Shown: one piece after another, positions 35,617 to 45,399 of the stretch
Layout of the letters: every line of letters begins with the position of its first letter
Numbering within the stretch: the first letter of the stretch is position 1
Program-made: the position numbers and the translations under genes
NCBI GenBank assembly: GCA_038527215.1
Contig: JBCBGC010000004.1
Location: 62,001-126,000 of the forward strand
DNA length: 64,000 nt
Direction of reading: 5' to 3'
From: JAWPMV01 sp038527215
GTDB lineage: Bacteria; Bacteroidota; Bacteroidia; J057
The notes under the pieces: model-generated
Told to the model about the DNA's origin: nothing
Database searches by the model: none
The model's input: the letters and a program-made list of their open reading frames with translations, nothing else

Positions 35617-35791
35617 GGGAAAAAGGGATGAAAAGGAAATAGTGATTTTTCTATATAATAATGCGGGGTATGGAAAAAGTTACAAGAAATAATTTATGGT
35701 ATTGAATAATTTCGTATGTTGTACGAGATACCCTTATTGGCTTCTGGCCTTTAAGGGTCCTCAAAACTGCTAGAAAGAAAGAATTCATTTT

Positions 35792-36550
35792 ATGAAACCT
35801 GCCCCCTTTGCTGTAATTGCGGGCCTATTCTTCGGTATCCTTACTTGTGGTGCCGGTGGTCCTCAAAGTATGGATTTCTATGCGGAGCGTGTCCCTTTTC
35901 AAGACGTCACTTTTGACGTGGTAACGCTTGATTTGCGGAAAGTTTCCCTTCAGACTTTTAAAGCCAAAAGTGATCATCCCCAGCCCATCAATGCGGCCTG
36001 GGTGAAACAGATCGTAGAGCGACAAAAGAGAAAACTGTTGGCCGCCACCAATGGCGGAATTTTTAACCCTGGTTTCATTCCTGCTGGTCTTTACATAGAA
36101 GGCGGCAAGGAATGGGTGGGCTTAAACGTCAAGGAAGGAAGAGGTAATTTTTACCTGCAACCCAACGGTGTTTTTTTGATCGGTCAAAATGGGCAGGCGG
36201 AGATTTACCCTTCCCTGGCTTATCTGGCTGCCCGAAAAAAGGCCCAATATGCCATCCAATCAGGCCCCCTTCTCTTGAATAAAGGCAAAATCCATCCGGC
36301 CTTTCGGGAAGGCTCCAAGAACCGGTATATCCGAAATGGGGTAGGGATCATTGATGAACATCACGTTGTATTGGTGATTTCTAATGCGCCTGTGAACCTC
36401 TATACCTTTGCCCGGTTTTTTCGGGATTATGCGGAATGCCATTCTGCCTTGTACCTGGACGGTGCCATTTCGAATATGTATATTCCCTCCCTGGGACGAA
36501 ATGAAACCCAGGGTAAGTTTGCCAGTATGGTGGCCGTAGTTCGAAAATAA
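35792..36550 (+). CDS. Phosphodiester glycosidase-family protein (NAGPA/DUF2233-like)
   Basis: The 252-residue product starts MKPAPFAVIAGLFFGILTCG and has a signal or lipoprotein-like leader. The family blocks are clear: LLAATNGGIFNPGFIPAGLYIE, AIQSGPLLL, YIRNGVGIIDEHHVVLVIS and ALYLDGAISNMYIPS. NAGPA-type domains cleave phosphodiester-linked sugars in eukaryotic glycoproteins; bacterial members act on cell-envelope or capsule sugars, but substrates are mostly unknown. It is 15 bases upstream of thpR on the same strand. Confidence 0.82.
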   Translation: MKPAPFAVIAGLFFGILTCGAGGPQSMDFYAERVPFQDVTFDVVTLDLRKVSLQTFKAKSDHPQPINAAWVKQIVERQKRKLLAATNGGIFNPGFIPAGLYIEGGKEWVGLNVKEGRGNFYLQPNGVFLIGQNGQAEIYPSLAYLAARKKAQYAIQSGPLLLNKGKIHPAFREGSKNRYIRNGVGIIDEHHVVLVISNAPVNLYTFARFFRDYAECHSALYLDGAISNMYIPSLGRNETQGKFASMVAVVRK

Positions 36551-36565
36551 GCCTGAGAAGAGGGT

Positions 36566-37123
36566 ATGAGCTCCAAGCGTATTTTTTTAGGAATTCCCGT
36601 CTCTGGGGAAATCAGGGAAGGGCTGATCACCTTTATTCAACCCTATCTGGAACGAACCGGTTTCAGGTGGGTCAGGGCAGAAAACTACCATATCACGGTG
36701 GTTTTTATGGGCGATGTGCCGGAGGAGCGATTGACCAATATAAAGGAACTTCTGAGGATAGGCTTAGCAAAAGTTCAGGCTTTTGAGTTACCGTTCCAGG
36801 CATACGTCTGGGCCCCCAGGCCCCAAGATTCCAGAATGATCTGGGCTCGCTATCAGAAGGTGGAGGCCTTCCGGGACCTGGTGCAACAAGTCTGGAGCTA
36901 TTATGAACAGATCTCACCTGAAGTTCAGCAGCGCAAAAATCCTATTCCCCACATAACCCTGGCTCGCTTCAAGCCGGAAGCGGACCGGGCAGGGATGGAT
37001 TTCCCCAGGCACCCCTTAGCGGGTCTCCTGGTCGATCGACTGATCCTATGGGAATCTGTGCTTGGGCCGGAGGGGGTTCGATATGTCCCCCTTGAAACCT
37101 ATGCGTTAGGGGTATCCCAGTAA
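36566..37123 (+). CDS. thpR: RNA 2',3'-cyclic phosphodiesterase (ThpR/LigT family)
   Basis: A 185-residue 2H phosphoesterase with two H-x-T motifs: His42-Ile-Thr44 in YHITVVF and His129-Ile-Thr131 in PHITLARF. The family hydrolyses 2',3'-cyclic phosphates at RNA ends and may ligate tRNA halves in vitro. The RIFLGIPV start and internal RFKPEAD segment match bacterial ThpR. Likely co-transcribed with the upstream glycosidase-like gene; it converges on the next gene with a 14-base gap. Confidence 0.93.
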   Translation: MSSKRIFLGIPVSGEIREGLITFIQPYLERTGFRWVRAENYHITVVFMGDVPEERLTNIKELLRIGLAKVQAFELPFQAYVWAPRPQDSRMIWARYQKVEAFRDLVQQVWSYYEQISPEVQQRKNPIPHITLARFKPEADRAGMDFPRHPLAGLLVDRLILWESVLGPEGVRYVPLETYALGVSQ

Positions 37124-37137
37124 TAGACGCTGCCTCA

Positions 37138-40100
37138 TCATTCTACGCGGACCTTTAGCATCCCACAATTTCGCAAATTGGATCTCAGGATAAGGGTTTT
37201 GGTGTTGATGCCATCATCTACCATGACTGCCGCCGTATTGGGCGGGGTGGTGCCCAGGTTGTGGGCGTAGAGCATGATAAAATTGTCGCCGGGTTGGAAG
37301 GTGTATTTGAAGCTCTTGCGGGCTTTTTTCAAGCCATAGTTTTCTACTAACCAGTCGCCATTTACATTGAGCGACACGGTGTCGAGGTCCATGGCCGCAT
37401 GGTCCCAAAGGGTAATGGTAGCTTCCCGGTTGGTGATGATAATCTCTTCCTGGGTTTTGATGCGGCGACGCCGGAGCCGGGTAGGCACCCCAGAAGCATT
37501 GGTTTTTACCTCGGAAGGCGGCGCTTCATCCCTGGCCACAATCTCTGGTTCTACCCGAGGGGAAGGAGCAGGAGGAGGAGGAAGGTCTGAAGTGGTAGCG
37601 GTGATCGGTGGAGTGGCCATAGGGTCATCCCCACATTCTGTTACTTGCTGCGGTTCGGAAATTCGCTCGCACTGGTCCGCAAAAGCTCTCACCTGATAGG
37701 TGCCTGGATTGGAGACCTCCAAATAGGGTTGGTTGGCACCGGGCACATCATTGCCATTGAAAACCCACTGGTACCGAAGCCCGGCACTGACCTGGGTAAG
37801 CAACCTGACACTTTTGCCCTCACAGAGGGAAAGCGGTTCCCGGTCCGAACGAATATTCGGATGGCCGTATTTCATCAAAAAACCAGGAGAATTGCTGGTC
37901 AGGGACAGTTGGGCTCCCGGATAGCTGCTGCCTTTGCTGACCCCTGCAATCAAAATGGCACCACTTTCATCCGAGCCAATGACAGGCAGGTCCAACTCCG
38001 AATTAGCGGCCCCCTTATCTTGCCAGATGATGACTTGTCGATTCAGGCGATTGAGTTTGGAGACAAAAACCCCTCCTTTATCAGTAAAACCAGTGATGTA
38101 CAAATCCAGGTCATGGCTATGGATGCGGGTTTTGAGGGTATTGGCTCCTGAAGGGGTAACCATAGGCCCTTGCCATCTGCGAACGCCATTGGCATCATAG
38201 CGCCAGATGGTTCGATTCAGCGCCAAAAAGGTGTTTCCCAGTTTATCCGTGTGAACGTCATGACTTCTGATCCGGTTTTTAGGCTTAGGCGTGCTCATTT
38301 TCTTGGCCCATTTCAGCTCACCTTTGGTATCAAACTTCACCAAAAAATAGTTGTCCCCACTGAGGGAGGCGCGCAGGGTAATATCTCCAAAATCCGCGAT
38401 CAGCTTATATCCGCCCGCCAGGTAGACATTGCCTTTGCCATCTACGTGTAAGGCATTACCGAAATCATATTTGAACCAATCCACAGAAAAGGATTTGACC
38501 CACATGAGTTCTCCCCGGGGAGAGTGTTTAGCGAGGAAAAGGCCACCCCGGTTCGTGGCGGCCAGCCTTTTGCCCGAAACAATGGTCTCTTCCTTAAAGC
38601 GGCCCATGGTATAGACATAGCCCAGTGGATCTACGGCCAGACCGGAGATTTTCTGACGGGAAACATCCTTTTGCCACATCATCCTACCGTCTGAGCGATA
38701 TTTGACCAGGTAGGATTCATTGTTGGCTATGACGAGGTTTCCCTGGTTATCCGCGGCAATAAACTGCTCTTCGGCTTTCCAGTTTCTGGGGAGTTTGAAG
38801 CTTAGGCGATTGAGTCCTTCCTTGAAAAAACCATCAACCTGATCGAAGAATTTGCCATTCCGCTCGTAGGTGCTGAGCACATACACGTCCCCTCTTCCGG
38901 TAGCGGTCAGGTCTCGGGTATACTGCTTGCCTTTGGCTTTGGGCATTTTGTTGGTCCAGAGCCAGCGGGGCAGGACCGGCAGCAAACCATTTACGGTGTC
39001 GGCTTCGGTATAAATACCCGGTGGGTTAAAGCGCCGTAGGTTCACAGGCGCAGATTCAGTGATGCAACTGCCATTGGCTACTTTGACACTGTAGCGACCT
39101 GGGGCATCCACACTGAAACGGGGACGCGTAGCCCCTGGGATGTCTAAGCCATTCTTTACCCACTGATACCCATTTACTTTTCTTGCATCAGCCAGGAGTT
39201 GGAGGGAATCATCCAAACAAAGGACACTAGAAGGAGCTTTGATGAGGGGTTCCGGCGCCGGGACAAAATTCACTTCCTGAACATTAGAAGTATCTACGCA
39301 CCCGGGCTTGATTCTTACCAGTTGGTAATTGCCAGAGGTCGCAACCCGGAGGACCCGACCGGTAGCACCCCGGATAGGAAATCCATTTTTCAGCCATTGA
39401 TAATCGATCTTATTCCCTACGGTGAAGCCCCCTTCCAGCATGAGGGACTGGCCTTCACACAAGGTGTGATTCCCTTCCGGGTACACATCTAATTCGCAGC
39501 TCTCGAGGTCCATGTAAAAAATGTCGTTGCTGCCATTACTGGCCTGATCAGAGCACCAGAATAAGCTCTTGCCATTGGCTGACATGTAGAAGTCGAAGTC
39601 GTAACCATCGGTATTGATGGGCGCTCCTACGTTTTCGGGGCGGGACCAGTTGCGCCAGGTATCATCCAGCCGCTGACTCACGAATATATCATGGTCTCCC
39701 AGGCCGCCATGCCCGGTAGAGTTGAAATACAGGGTTTTGCCATCGGGGGTGAGATAGGGCGCGTCCTCATCGCCGAAGGTATTGATCACCGGACCCAGGT
39801 TGACGGGGGTACTCCAGGCCGTATCATTGAGGGGAAAACACACATAAATGTCCGTTCCGCCATAGCTCTCAGTCCCTTCGTTGGGGAGCATGAGGATGCG
39901 GTTGGGCCCCATGAAATAATCTTTATACTGTCCCTGATAAGTAAAGCCCCGGATATGGGCGGGTTCCGGAGGGCTCCAGTTACCGGATCTATCTCTCACC
40001 GAATAAGCGATTCCACCTTCCCGAACGCCGGGAGGGACCTGCATGACCCAGAGGGTATCCCGGTTGGGGGAGACATGCCAAACAAAATCATGGCCTTTGC

Positions 40101-40374
40101 TGTTCAAAGGTACGCGCATACGGGTGGCAGCTTTCCAGCGACCAAAATAATCGCGACTGCTGTACCAGATATCTCCCGGATCCAGCAGGCCTGCGGTATT
40201 GGCAGGCATTTCCCGCCGCCAGAAGTAAAGAGATTGGCCATCCGGGCTGGGGATGGGCTCTCTTTCTTCAAATGCGGAATTTATTTCATAGCCCATATGT
40301 TGGGCCTTTTGTCCAAAAAGAACAGGGGCAGAAATGAAGCAAAGGATATAAAAAATCAGGTACCGCCGATTCAT
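37138..40374 (-). CDS. Large secreted PD40/Ig-like propeller protein
   Basis: The 1078-residue product has a signal peptide ending LFGQ. Residues about 30-290 contain PD40 (TolB-like) repeats (GQSLYFWRREM, DAPYLTPDGKTLYFNSTG, GKSLFWCSDQ). Then come two Ig-like modules each with a Trp/Cys pattern (YQWLKNGFPIRGATG, YQWVKNGLDIPGATR), an NHL/SBBP-like propeller region (about 490-860, e.g. VDPLGYVYTMGRF), a third Ig-like module, a Pro-rich linker and a C-terminal domain ending CGMLKVRVE. A T9SS sorting domain of the usual PNP type is not evident. Probably a surface or periplasmic protein that interacts with envelope components; function unknown. Confidence 0.82.
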   Translation of the reverse strand: MNRRYLIFYILCFISAPVLFGQKAQHMGYEINSAFEEREPIPSPDGQSLYFWRREMPANTAGLLDPGDIWYSSRDYFGRWKAATRMRVPLNSKGHDFVWHVSPNRDTLWVMQVPPGVREGGIAYSVRDRSGNWSPPEPAHIRGFTYQGQYKDYFMGPNRILMLPNEGTESYGGTDIYVCFPLNDTAWSTPVNLGPVINTFGDEDAPYLTPDGKTLYFNSTGHGGLGDHDIFVSQRLDDTWRNWSRPENVGAPINTDGYDFDFYMSANGKSLFWCSDQASNGSNDIFYMDLESCELDVYPEGNHTLCEGQSLMLEGGFTVGNKIDYQWLKNGFPIRGATGRVLRVATSGNYQLVRIKPGCVDTSNVQEVNFVPAPEPLIKAPSSVLCLDDSLQLLADARKVNGYQWVKNGLDIPGATRPRFSVDAPGRYSVKVANGSCITESAPVNLRRFNPPGIYTEADTVNGLLPVLPRWLWTNKMPKAKGKQYTRDLTATGRGDVYVLSTYERNGKFFDQVDGFFKEGLNRLSFKLPRNWKAEEQFIAADNQGNLVIANNESYLVKYRSDGRMMWQKDVSRQKISGLAVDPLGYVYTMGRFKEETIVSGKRLAATNRGGLFLAKHSPRGELMWVKSFSVDWFKYDFGNALHVDGKGNVYLAGGYKLIADFGDITLRASLSGDNYFLVKFDTKGELKWAKKMSTPKPKNRIRSHDVHTDKLGNTFLALNRTIWRYDANGVRRWQGPMVTPSGANTLKTRIHSHDLDLYITGFTDKGGVFVSKLNRLNRQVIIWQDKGAANSELDLPVIGSDESGAILIAGVSKGSSYPGAQLSLTSNSPGFLMKYGHPNIRSDREPLSLCEGKSVRLLTQVSAGLRYQWVFNGNDVPGANQPYLEVSNPGTYQVRAFADQCERISEPQQVTECGDDPMATPPITATTSDLPPPPAPSPRVEPEIVARDEAPPSEVKTNASGVPTRLRRRRIKTQEEIIITNREATITLWDHAAMDLDTVSLNVNGDWLVENYGLKKARKSFKYTFQPGDNFIMLYAHNLGTTPPNTAAVMVDDGINTKTLILRSNLRNCGMLKVRVE

Positions 40375-40743
40375 ACAGAAATCTGTTTGGGAGGTCGATA
40401 GTCGACACGTGCTGGTTCGAGGCTGGGATAAAAATAAGGGGGGATCTGCTTCACCCAGTATGTATGTAGTAGTAAATAAGAGTAAAAGGACCAGAATTCA
40501 AATGAATTTTAGGGGAATTTCCTGCAAATTTGTCCTTCAATAACTAAGAGCTTGTCCGGAAATTTCCTTTTGTCTGAGGATTTCGCTTTTTGGAACCTGA
40601 ATTCACCTTTTTTCCTCAAAATAGCTTACTATTCTGAGGAAAAAATGCTCCTCAGAACCCCAAAATCGTTCCCCTCAGCCTAAAACGCCAACATCCGAAC
40701 AAGCTCTAATAGCCTCTCCTGTAAGCCTCCGGATGCATTCCGT
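40375..40743. other. Intergenic region between divergent genes
   Basis: This 369-base gap separates divergent genes. It holds the 159-bp palindromic element at 40548-40706 described separately. The rest is AT-rich; I see no convincing promoter motif and no open frame with coding character. Confidence 0.7.
40548..40706. mobile_element. MITE-like palindromic element with TAA target duplication
   Basis: The ends GAGCTTGTCCGGA (40548-40560) and TCCGAACAAGCTC (40694-40706) are inverted with one mismatch, and TAA directly repeats outside (40545-40547 and 40707-40709). The centre has perfect 11-bp arms TTTTTTCCTCA/TGAGGAAAAAA (40608-40618 and 40635-40645). Between them the two halves also match imperfectly, so the whole element folds on itself. 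It is too short for a transposase. A 3-bp TNA-type duplication is known for IS5-like elements, so that group is a guess. Confidence 0.72.
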
Positions 40744-43700
40744 ATGAAAAACTCCTTGTTCTGTTCATTTTTCGCCTTTCTCCTCCTCCTTCCCTTTCAC
40801 CTGCGGGGCCAGGTCAGCCCGCATGTATCCGGACAACTCATCGTGCATTTGCATCCTGAAACGGGCCTTTATCCCTGGATGCAACAGGGGCTGAGAGGGG
40901 TAGAAGGTTACCTTCCCTTTGAAAACCATCGCTGGCTGTCTCGACGCCTGAATATGGTCTTACTGACCTATGATACGACTCAGATTTCCGATGAGGATGC
41001 CCTCCGCCAAATCATTCGGAGACCTGGGGTTATTTCGGCGCAGTTCGATCACTATGTAGAAAGTCGGAGCCTTACTGAAACCCTGCCCAATGATGCGTTA
41101 TTTGCCAGTCAGTGGGCGCTGAAAAATGTAGGTCAAAACGGCGGAACGCCGGATGCAGATATAGATGCTACGGAAGCCTGGGACATCACCACAGGGGGCC
41201 TGAGCAGCCTGGGGGATACCATTGTGATTGCGGTGATTGACAAAGGGGCTGATCTGACCCATAACGATATCCACTTTTGGAAAAACCGGCTGGAGATCCC
41301 CGGCAATAATATGGATGATGATCTCAATGGATATGTGGATGATTTTGATGGTTGGAACCCAAATGCTGGCAACGGGGTGATCCCTACCCAGTCCCACGGC
41401 ACGGCGGTATCCGGAATTGTTGGGGGACGTGGAAATAATACAGTTGGGATCAGTGGGGTGGCCTGGGACGCGCAGATCATGCCTTTGGTGAGCATTCTGG
41501 CCATTGAATCGGAAGTGGTGGCTTCTTATGCCTATGCCCTGGAGATGCGGGCGCGCTATGATGCCAGCAATGGTACAGAAGGAGCCTTTGTGGTGGCAAC
41601 CAATTCCTCCTTTGGCGTCAATCAGGGCAATCCGCAGAGTTTTCCTATCTGGTGTGCTATGTTTGATAGTCTGGGTAAAAGAGGCATTCTTAGTGTGGCG
41701 GCTACCGCCAATATTGGCTTTGATGTCGATCAGGTAGGAGATGTACCCACCGGCTGCAGCAGTAATTATCTTTTGTCCATTACCAATACCACCCGCTTTG
41801 ACCAACTGGCCAGTGGCGCAGCCTTTGGGCTGATCACTATAGATATGGGCGCACCGGGTTCGCAGATCCTCACCACGACGCCGGGTGATGTGCATGGTCT
41901 TCAATCGGGGACTTCCATGGCGGCTCCGCATGTGGCGGGAGCTATTGCGCTGATGTTTTCGGGCGCCTGTCCGGCTTTTATGGTTCAATATAAAATCGAC
42001 CCGGCAGGGGTGGCCCTGAGCGTGAAAGATTTCCTCATGCAAACTACCGACAGCCTTGGTACCCTGACAGGGCTGACGGTCAGTGGGGGTCGCCTTAATG
42101 TTTGGCAAGCCCTGCTGCGTCAGGATAGTGTCTGTAGTACCCTCAGCGAAGATTGCCTGCCTCCTTACAACCTGGAAGTCTCTCAGGTGACCGATACCAG
42201 CGTATGGACCAGCTGGCAAAAAATAGACTCCGCTACCCTGTACCGGTTGCGCTATCGCCCTTTATCGGATACGACCTGGATGTACGTAGATAGCCAGACA
42301 GAGCAATATCAACTGGGACAACTCCAGGCTTGTACGCAGTATGTTTTTCAGGTAGCCTCGGTATGTAATGGGGATACCAGTGGGTTTTTGGCTAGTCGGG
42401 TATTCCGTACCGAGGGATGTTGTGAGGCCCCGGCCAACCTCCAGCTCTTGCAGGTGGGGGAATCTTCCTTCACCCTTAATTGGCAATCCGTTTTCGGCGC
42501 TAGCGCCTATCGCCTGCAATACCGGCTGTTAGGGTTGGCTGCCTGGGATTCGGTGGTCGTAAGCGATACTTTTTATGTATTGAACAACCTGGAAAACTGC
42601 GGGCAGTATGAGCTCCGCATAGGGGCTGAATGTCCCGCCAAGGCCCTCACCTATTCTCCCCTTTTGACCGCGACCACCCTGGCCTGTGGGGCCTGTCTGG
42701 ATAGTGCTTACTGTGCAGCCCAGGGAAATGACGTAACCTTTGAATGGATTAGAGAAGTAAATGTGGGCCCCATTGAGCAATTTTCGGGTAGGGATGGAGG
42801 CTACCGGGCCTTTACTTCACCGGCTAATATTTTTAAACAAGATTCTACTTATTCGATTCGTCTACGGCCCGGCTATCAAAGTCTCGCTTTCAGAGAGCAC
42901 TGGCGGATTTGGATAGACTGGAACCAGGATGGGGTATTCGAAGACAGCCTGGAGCGGGTATTGGGAACCCTGGAAGCGATCCCGGGTGAAATCACGGGCA
43001 GTCTTCAGGTGCCGGATACTGCCTTACTGGGCCCTACGCGCATGCGGATTGCCATGAAATACGGAGGCTCGCCCGACAACATTACGCCCCCTTCCCCTTG
43101 TGGTTCTTTCGCCTTTGGGGAAGTGGAGGATTTCTGCATAGAAATCGTGCCCTCCCTGGCTGATCCTTGTCCTTCGGTAAGTTTAAGTAGCATTAGCTAC
43201 GACGAAGCCAACGATGCGCTGAACCTGAGTTGGACGAGTTCCCAGGTGGCAGATGAATATGAGGTCCGACTGGTGGTGCCTGGCACAGCGGACCCTGTCA
43301 GTTATATGCTGACGGGTGATTCAACGGAGGTGATCACGGGCGTAACCTTAGGTTCCTGCCAGGAATATACCGTCCAGTTAAGAGCGCTATGTGGCAATGT
43401 AGCCAGTAGCTGGTCTGCTCCCTTTCTGTTCCGAACCCTCGGTTGCGGGACTTGCCTGGACAGCGTCTATTGTACGGCTGGAAGTCAGGATGCTCAGGCA
43501 GCCTACATCCGGACGGTAGAGCTTGGGACTATTAGCCATAACAGTGATGGCGGACCTGGCTATGAGGATTTTACTAATATCTCTATCCCCTTAAAGCGAG
43601 GAGACACCTATGCCTTGCGGCTGATCCCGGGCTTTGATGCAGGGACCGTTCCCGTAGTGTGGCGGGTTTATGCAGATTTTGATCAGAACGGGCTGTTCGA

Positions 43701-44148
43701 TGCGAATGACCTCTGGTGGGAATCTTCAGCTTCCTCTGATACCATCATTGGCTCGCTCAGTTTACCGGGAGGGACCCCCGTGGGGCCCACCCGCTTACGG
43801 GTGGTGATGCAGAAGGACGTGGGGGGAGCTGCTTGTGGTATCCTCACCCAGGGCCAGGTCCAGGATTATTGCATGTTTGTGGACTTTGGGACCGCAACCA
43901 TGCCGGAAATCGAACCAGCAGCATTTCGCCTGTACCCTAACCCTACTACCAGTCAGGTAGTAATTCAAGCACCCCAAAGTTTTGATGCGATTCAAGTGCT
44001 GGATGTGAGCGGACGCAAGGTGCTGGAAGATACCTTTAGCCCCGTCCTGAACAAGCAACTGGATCTTTCCGCCCTACCCAAGGGCTTATACCTGGTCTTG
44101 GTCCGCTTCCCTCAATCCTGGCAAACCCAGCGTCTGGTAAAGGGTTAA
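40744..44148 (+). CDS. T9SS-exported subtilisin-like serine peptidase
   Basis: The 1134-residue product has a signal peptide (ends LRGQ), an S8 peptidase domain with Asp166 (IAVIDKGADL), His218 (QSHGTAVSG) and Ser391 (QSGTSMAAPHVAGA), then fibronectin type III-like modules (about 475-650 and 800-900), two GEVED-like segments (DWNQDGVFED...FGEVEDFCIEI and ADFDQNGLFD...GQVQDYCMFV), and a C-terminal type IX sorting domain from LYPNPTTSQVVIQAP. It should be a surface or released protease. The triad looks intact, so activity is likely. Confidence 0.94.
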   Translation: MKNSLFCSFFAFLLLLPFHLRGQVSPHVSGQLIVHLHPETGLYPWMQQGLRGVEGYLPFENHRWLSRRLNMVLLTYDTTQISDEDALRQIIRRPGVISAQFDHYVESRSLTETLPNDALFASQWALKNVGQNGGTPDADIDATEAWDITTGGLSSLGDTIVIAVIDKGADLTHNDIHFWKNRLEIPGNNMDDDLNGYVDDFDGWNPNAGNGVIPTQSHGTAVSGIVGGRGNNTVGISGVAWDAQIMPLVSILAIESEVVASYAYALEMRARYDASNGTEGAFVVATNSSFGVNQGNPQSFPIWCAMFDSLGKRGILSVAATANIGFDVDQVGDVPTGCSSNYLLSITNTTRFDQLASGAAFGLITIDMGAPGSQILTTTPGDVHGLQSGTSMAAPHVAGAIALMFSGACPAFMVQYKIDPAGVALSVKDFLMQTTDSLGTLTGLTVSGGRLNVWQALLRQDSVCSTLSEDCLPPYNLEVSQVTDTSVWTSWQKIDSATLYRLRYRPLSDTTWMYVDSQTEQYQLGQLQACTQYVFQVASVCNGDTSGFLASRVFRTEGCCEAPANLQLLQVGESSFTLNWQSVFGASAYRLQYRLLGLAAWDSVVVSDTFYVLNNLENCGQYELRIGAECPAKALTYSPLLTATTLACGACLDSAYCAAQGNDVTFEWIREVNVGPIEQFSGRDGGYRAFTSPANIFKQDSTYSIRLRPGYQSLAFREHWRIWIDWNQDGVFEDSLERVLGTLEAIPGEITGSLQVPDTALLGPTRMRIAMKYGGSPDNITPPSPCGSFAFGEVEDFCIEIVPSLADPCPSVSLSSISYDEANDALNLSWTSSQVADEYEVRLVVPGTADPVSYMLTGDSTEVITGVTLGSCQEYTVQLRALCGNVASSWSAPFLFRTLGCGTCLDSVYCTAGSQDAQAAYIRTVELGTISHNSDGGPGYEDFTNISIPLKRGDTYALRLIPGFDAGTVPVVWRVYADFDQNGLFDANDLWWESSASSDTIIGSLSLPGGTPVGPTRLRVVMQKDVGGAACGILTQGQVQDYCMFVDFGTATMPEIEPAAFRLYPNPTTSQVVIQAPQSFDAIQVLDVSGRKVLEDTFSPVLNKQLDLSALPKGLYLVLVRFPQSWQTQRLVKG

Positions 44149-44221
44149 AAACGAGTGGTTTAGGTTGGAATAAGCAAGTTTCCCCATTGTGGAGATATGA
44201 GCGATTGCGCAATTTTCACTT

Positions 44222-44542
44222 ATGAAAGTTGCTTTACAAGATGCTATCCAGCGGTTAGAACAAACTGATGGCCCCTTCCTGGAGGTCTTTAAACACGGGA
44301 GTCTTTCCGTAGAGGTCTACCAACCCAATCAAATAGATTTACAGCAGCCCCATGAACAGGATGAAGTCTACATTATCATTTCCGGGAAGGGCACCTTCCT
44401 GAATGATGGGGTGCGTACCTCTTTTCAAACCGGGGATTTCTTTTTTGTAAAAGCTGGACATGCCCACCGCTTCGAAGACTTCACGGAAGACTTTAAAACC
44501 TGGGTAATTTTTTACGGACCAAAGGGAGGAGAAAAAGCCTAG
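44222..44542 (+). CDS. Small cupin-fold protein
   Basis: A 106-residue single-cupin protein. The two conserved cupin segments read HEQDEVYIIISGKGTFLND and FFFVKAGHAHRFEDF, providing likely metal-binding His and Glu residues. Small cupins of this kind may be isomerases, dioxygenases or sugar-binding regulators; no specific activity can be assigned. It overlaps the convergent GH16 gene by 4 bases at the 3' end. It follows the peptidase gene by 73 bases. Confidence 0.83.
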   Translation: MKVALQDAIQRLEQTDGPFLEVFKHGSLSVEVYQPNQIDLQQPHEQDEVYIIISGKGTFLNDGVRTSFQTGDFFFVKAGHAHRFEDFTEDFKTWVIFYGPKGGEKA

Positions 44543-45399
44543 TTTTCTACTTTTTCATAGACCCGGACATAGTCGATCAGCATCCTGGCTGGCAAAGCCG
44601 AAGGATCTACCCCCATCTTTCCGCCCCAATTTCCTCCATAGGCAATATTCAGCATTAGGTGAAATGCCTGGTCAAAGGGCCAAACCTTGAAGGAATCTCC
44701 CTCGCGATCAAAGCGGAAGGTAAGCTTGTCATCTACCAGCACCTGATAAAAGTCCTTCTCCCATTCCAAAGTGTAGGTATGAAAGACGTCTCCCGCATCC
44801 GGGACAGCATAGCGAACAGATTTTTGGGTCCCGATACCATGATTATAAGCCAGGGTATGAGCCGAAGAAACAATGGTGTCAGGATCATAGCCGACATTTT
44901 CCATGATGTCAATTTCCCCACTGTGCGGCCAGCCGTTGTATCGATCTTCGGTGGATAACATCCAGATAGCAGACCAAATGCCTTTCCCGCGAGGGATTTT
45001 TGCCCGAATCTCAAAGCGCCCGTATAGCCAATCTCCTTTGCCTTTGGAGGTCAGACGGGCAGAACTATATTCCCGGGAACCCATTTCCTCCTGGTGGACC
45101 TCGATGATTAAATGCCCATCCTCTACCCGGGCATTTTTAGGTCTTTTTTCCGTATAGTATTGCAGCTCATTGTTCCCCCAACCACAGCCAGGAGGAAGAT
45201 TACAGGCGTCTCCTACGTCGTAGCCCCATTTGGTAGAATCTGGTAAGCCTTCCTGGTCAAACTCATCAGACCAAACCAACTGATAAGGGGTGTTTTCCAC
45301 CTCCTGACGGGCCTGCGAAGACTCGCAACTCTGGCTGAAAATGGCCAGCCCGAAGAGGGACAGTAGAAAAAAAAGGGGGTGAGTAGTAAAAAAATTCAT
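44539..45399 (-). CDS. Glycoside hydrolase family 16 lipoprotein (beta-glucanase/laminarinase-like)
   Basis: A 286-residue lipoprotein, signal ending IFSQSC (Cys25). The GH16 active-site loop is intact, HSGEIDIMENVG, with Glu162 as nucleophile, Asp164, and Glu167 as acid/base. The WGNNELQYYTEK and HLMLNIAYGGNWGG segments are typical of laminarinase-like GH16 acting on beta-1,3- or mixed-linkage glucans. It would be anchored to the cell envelope. A downstream regulator gene and large putative glycan-binding protein gene lie on the opposite strand beyond a 341-base gap, suggesting but not proving a glucan-use unit. Confidence 0.93.
   Translation of the reverse strand: MNFFTTHPLFFLLSLFGLAIFSQSCESSQARQEVENTPYQLVWSDEFDQEGLPDSTKWGYDVGDACNLPPGCGWGNNELQYYTEKRPKNARVEDGHLIIEVHQEEMGSREYSSARLTSKGKGDWLYGRFEIRAKIPRGKGIWSAIWMLSTEDRYNGWPHSGEIDIMENVGYDPDTIVSSAHTLAYNHGIGTQKSVRYAVPDAGDVFHTYTLEWEKDFYQVLVDDKLTFRFDREGDSFKVWPFDQAFHLMLNIAYGGNWGGKMGVDPSALPARMLIDYVRVYEKVEN

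Noticed and set aside
41098..42219. A 373-codon minus-strand frame inside the subtilase gene.
   Set aside because: The plus strand encodes a full catalytic triad over the same bases; the minus-strand frame has no export signal or motif.
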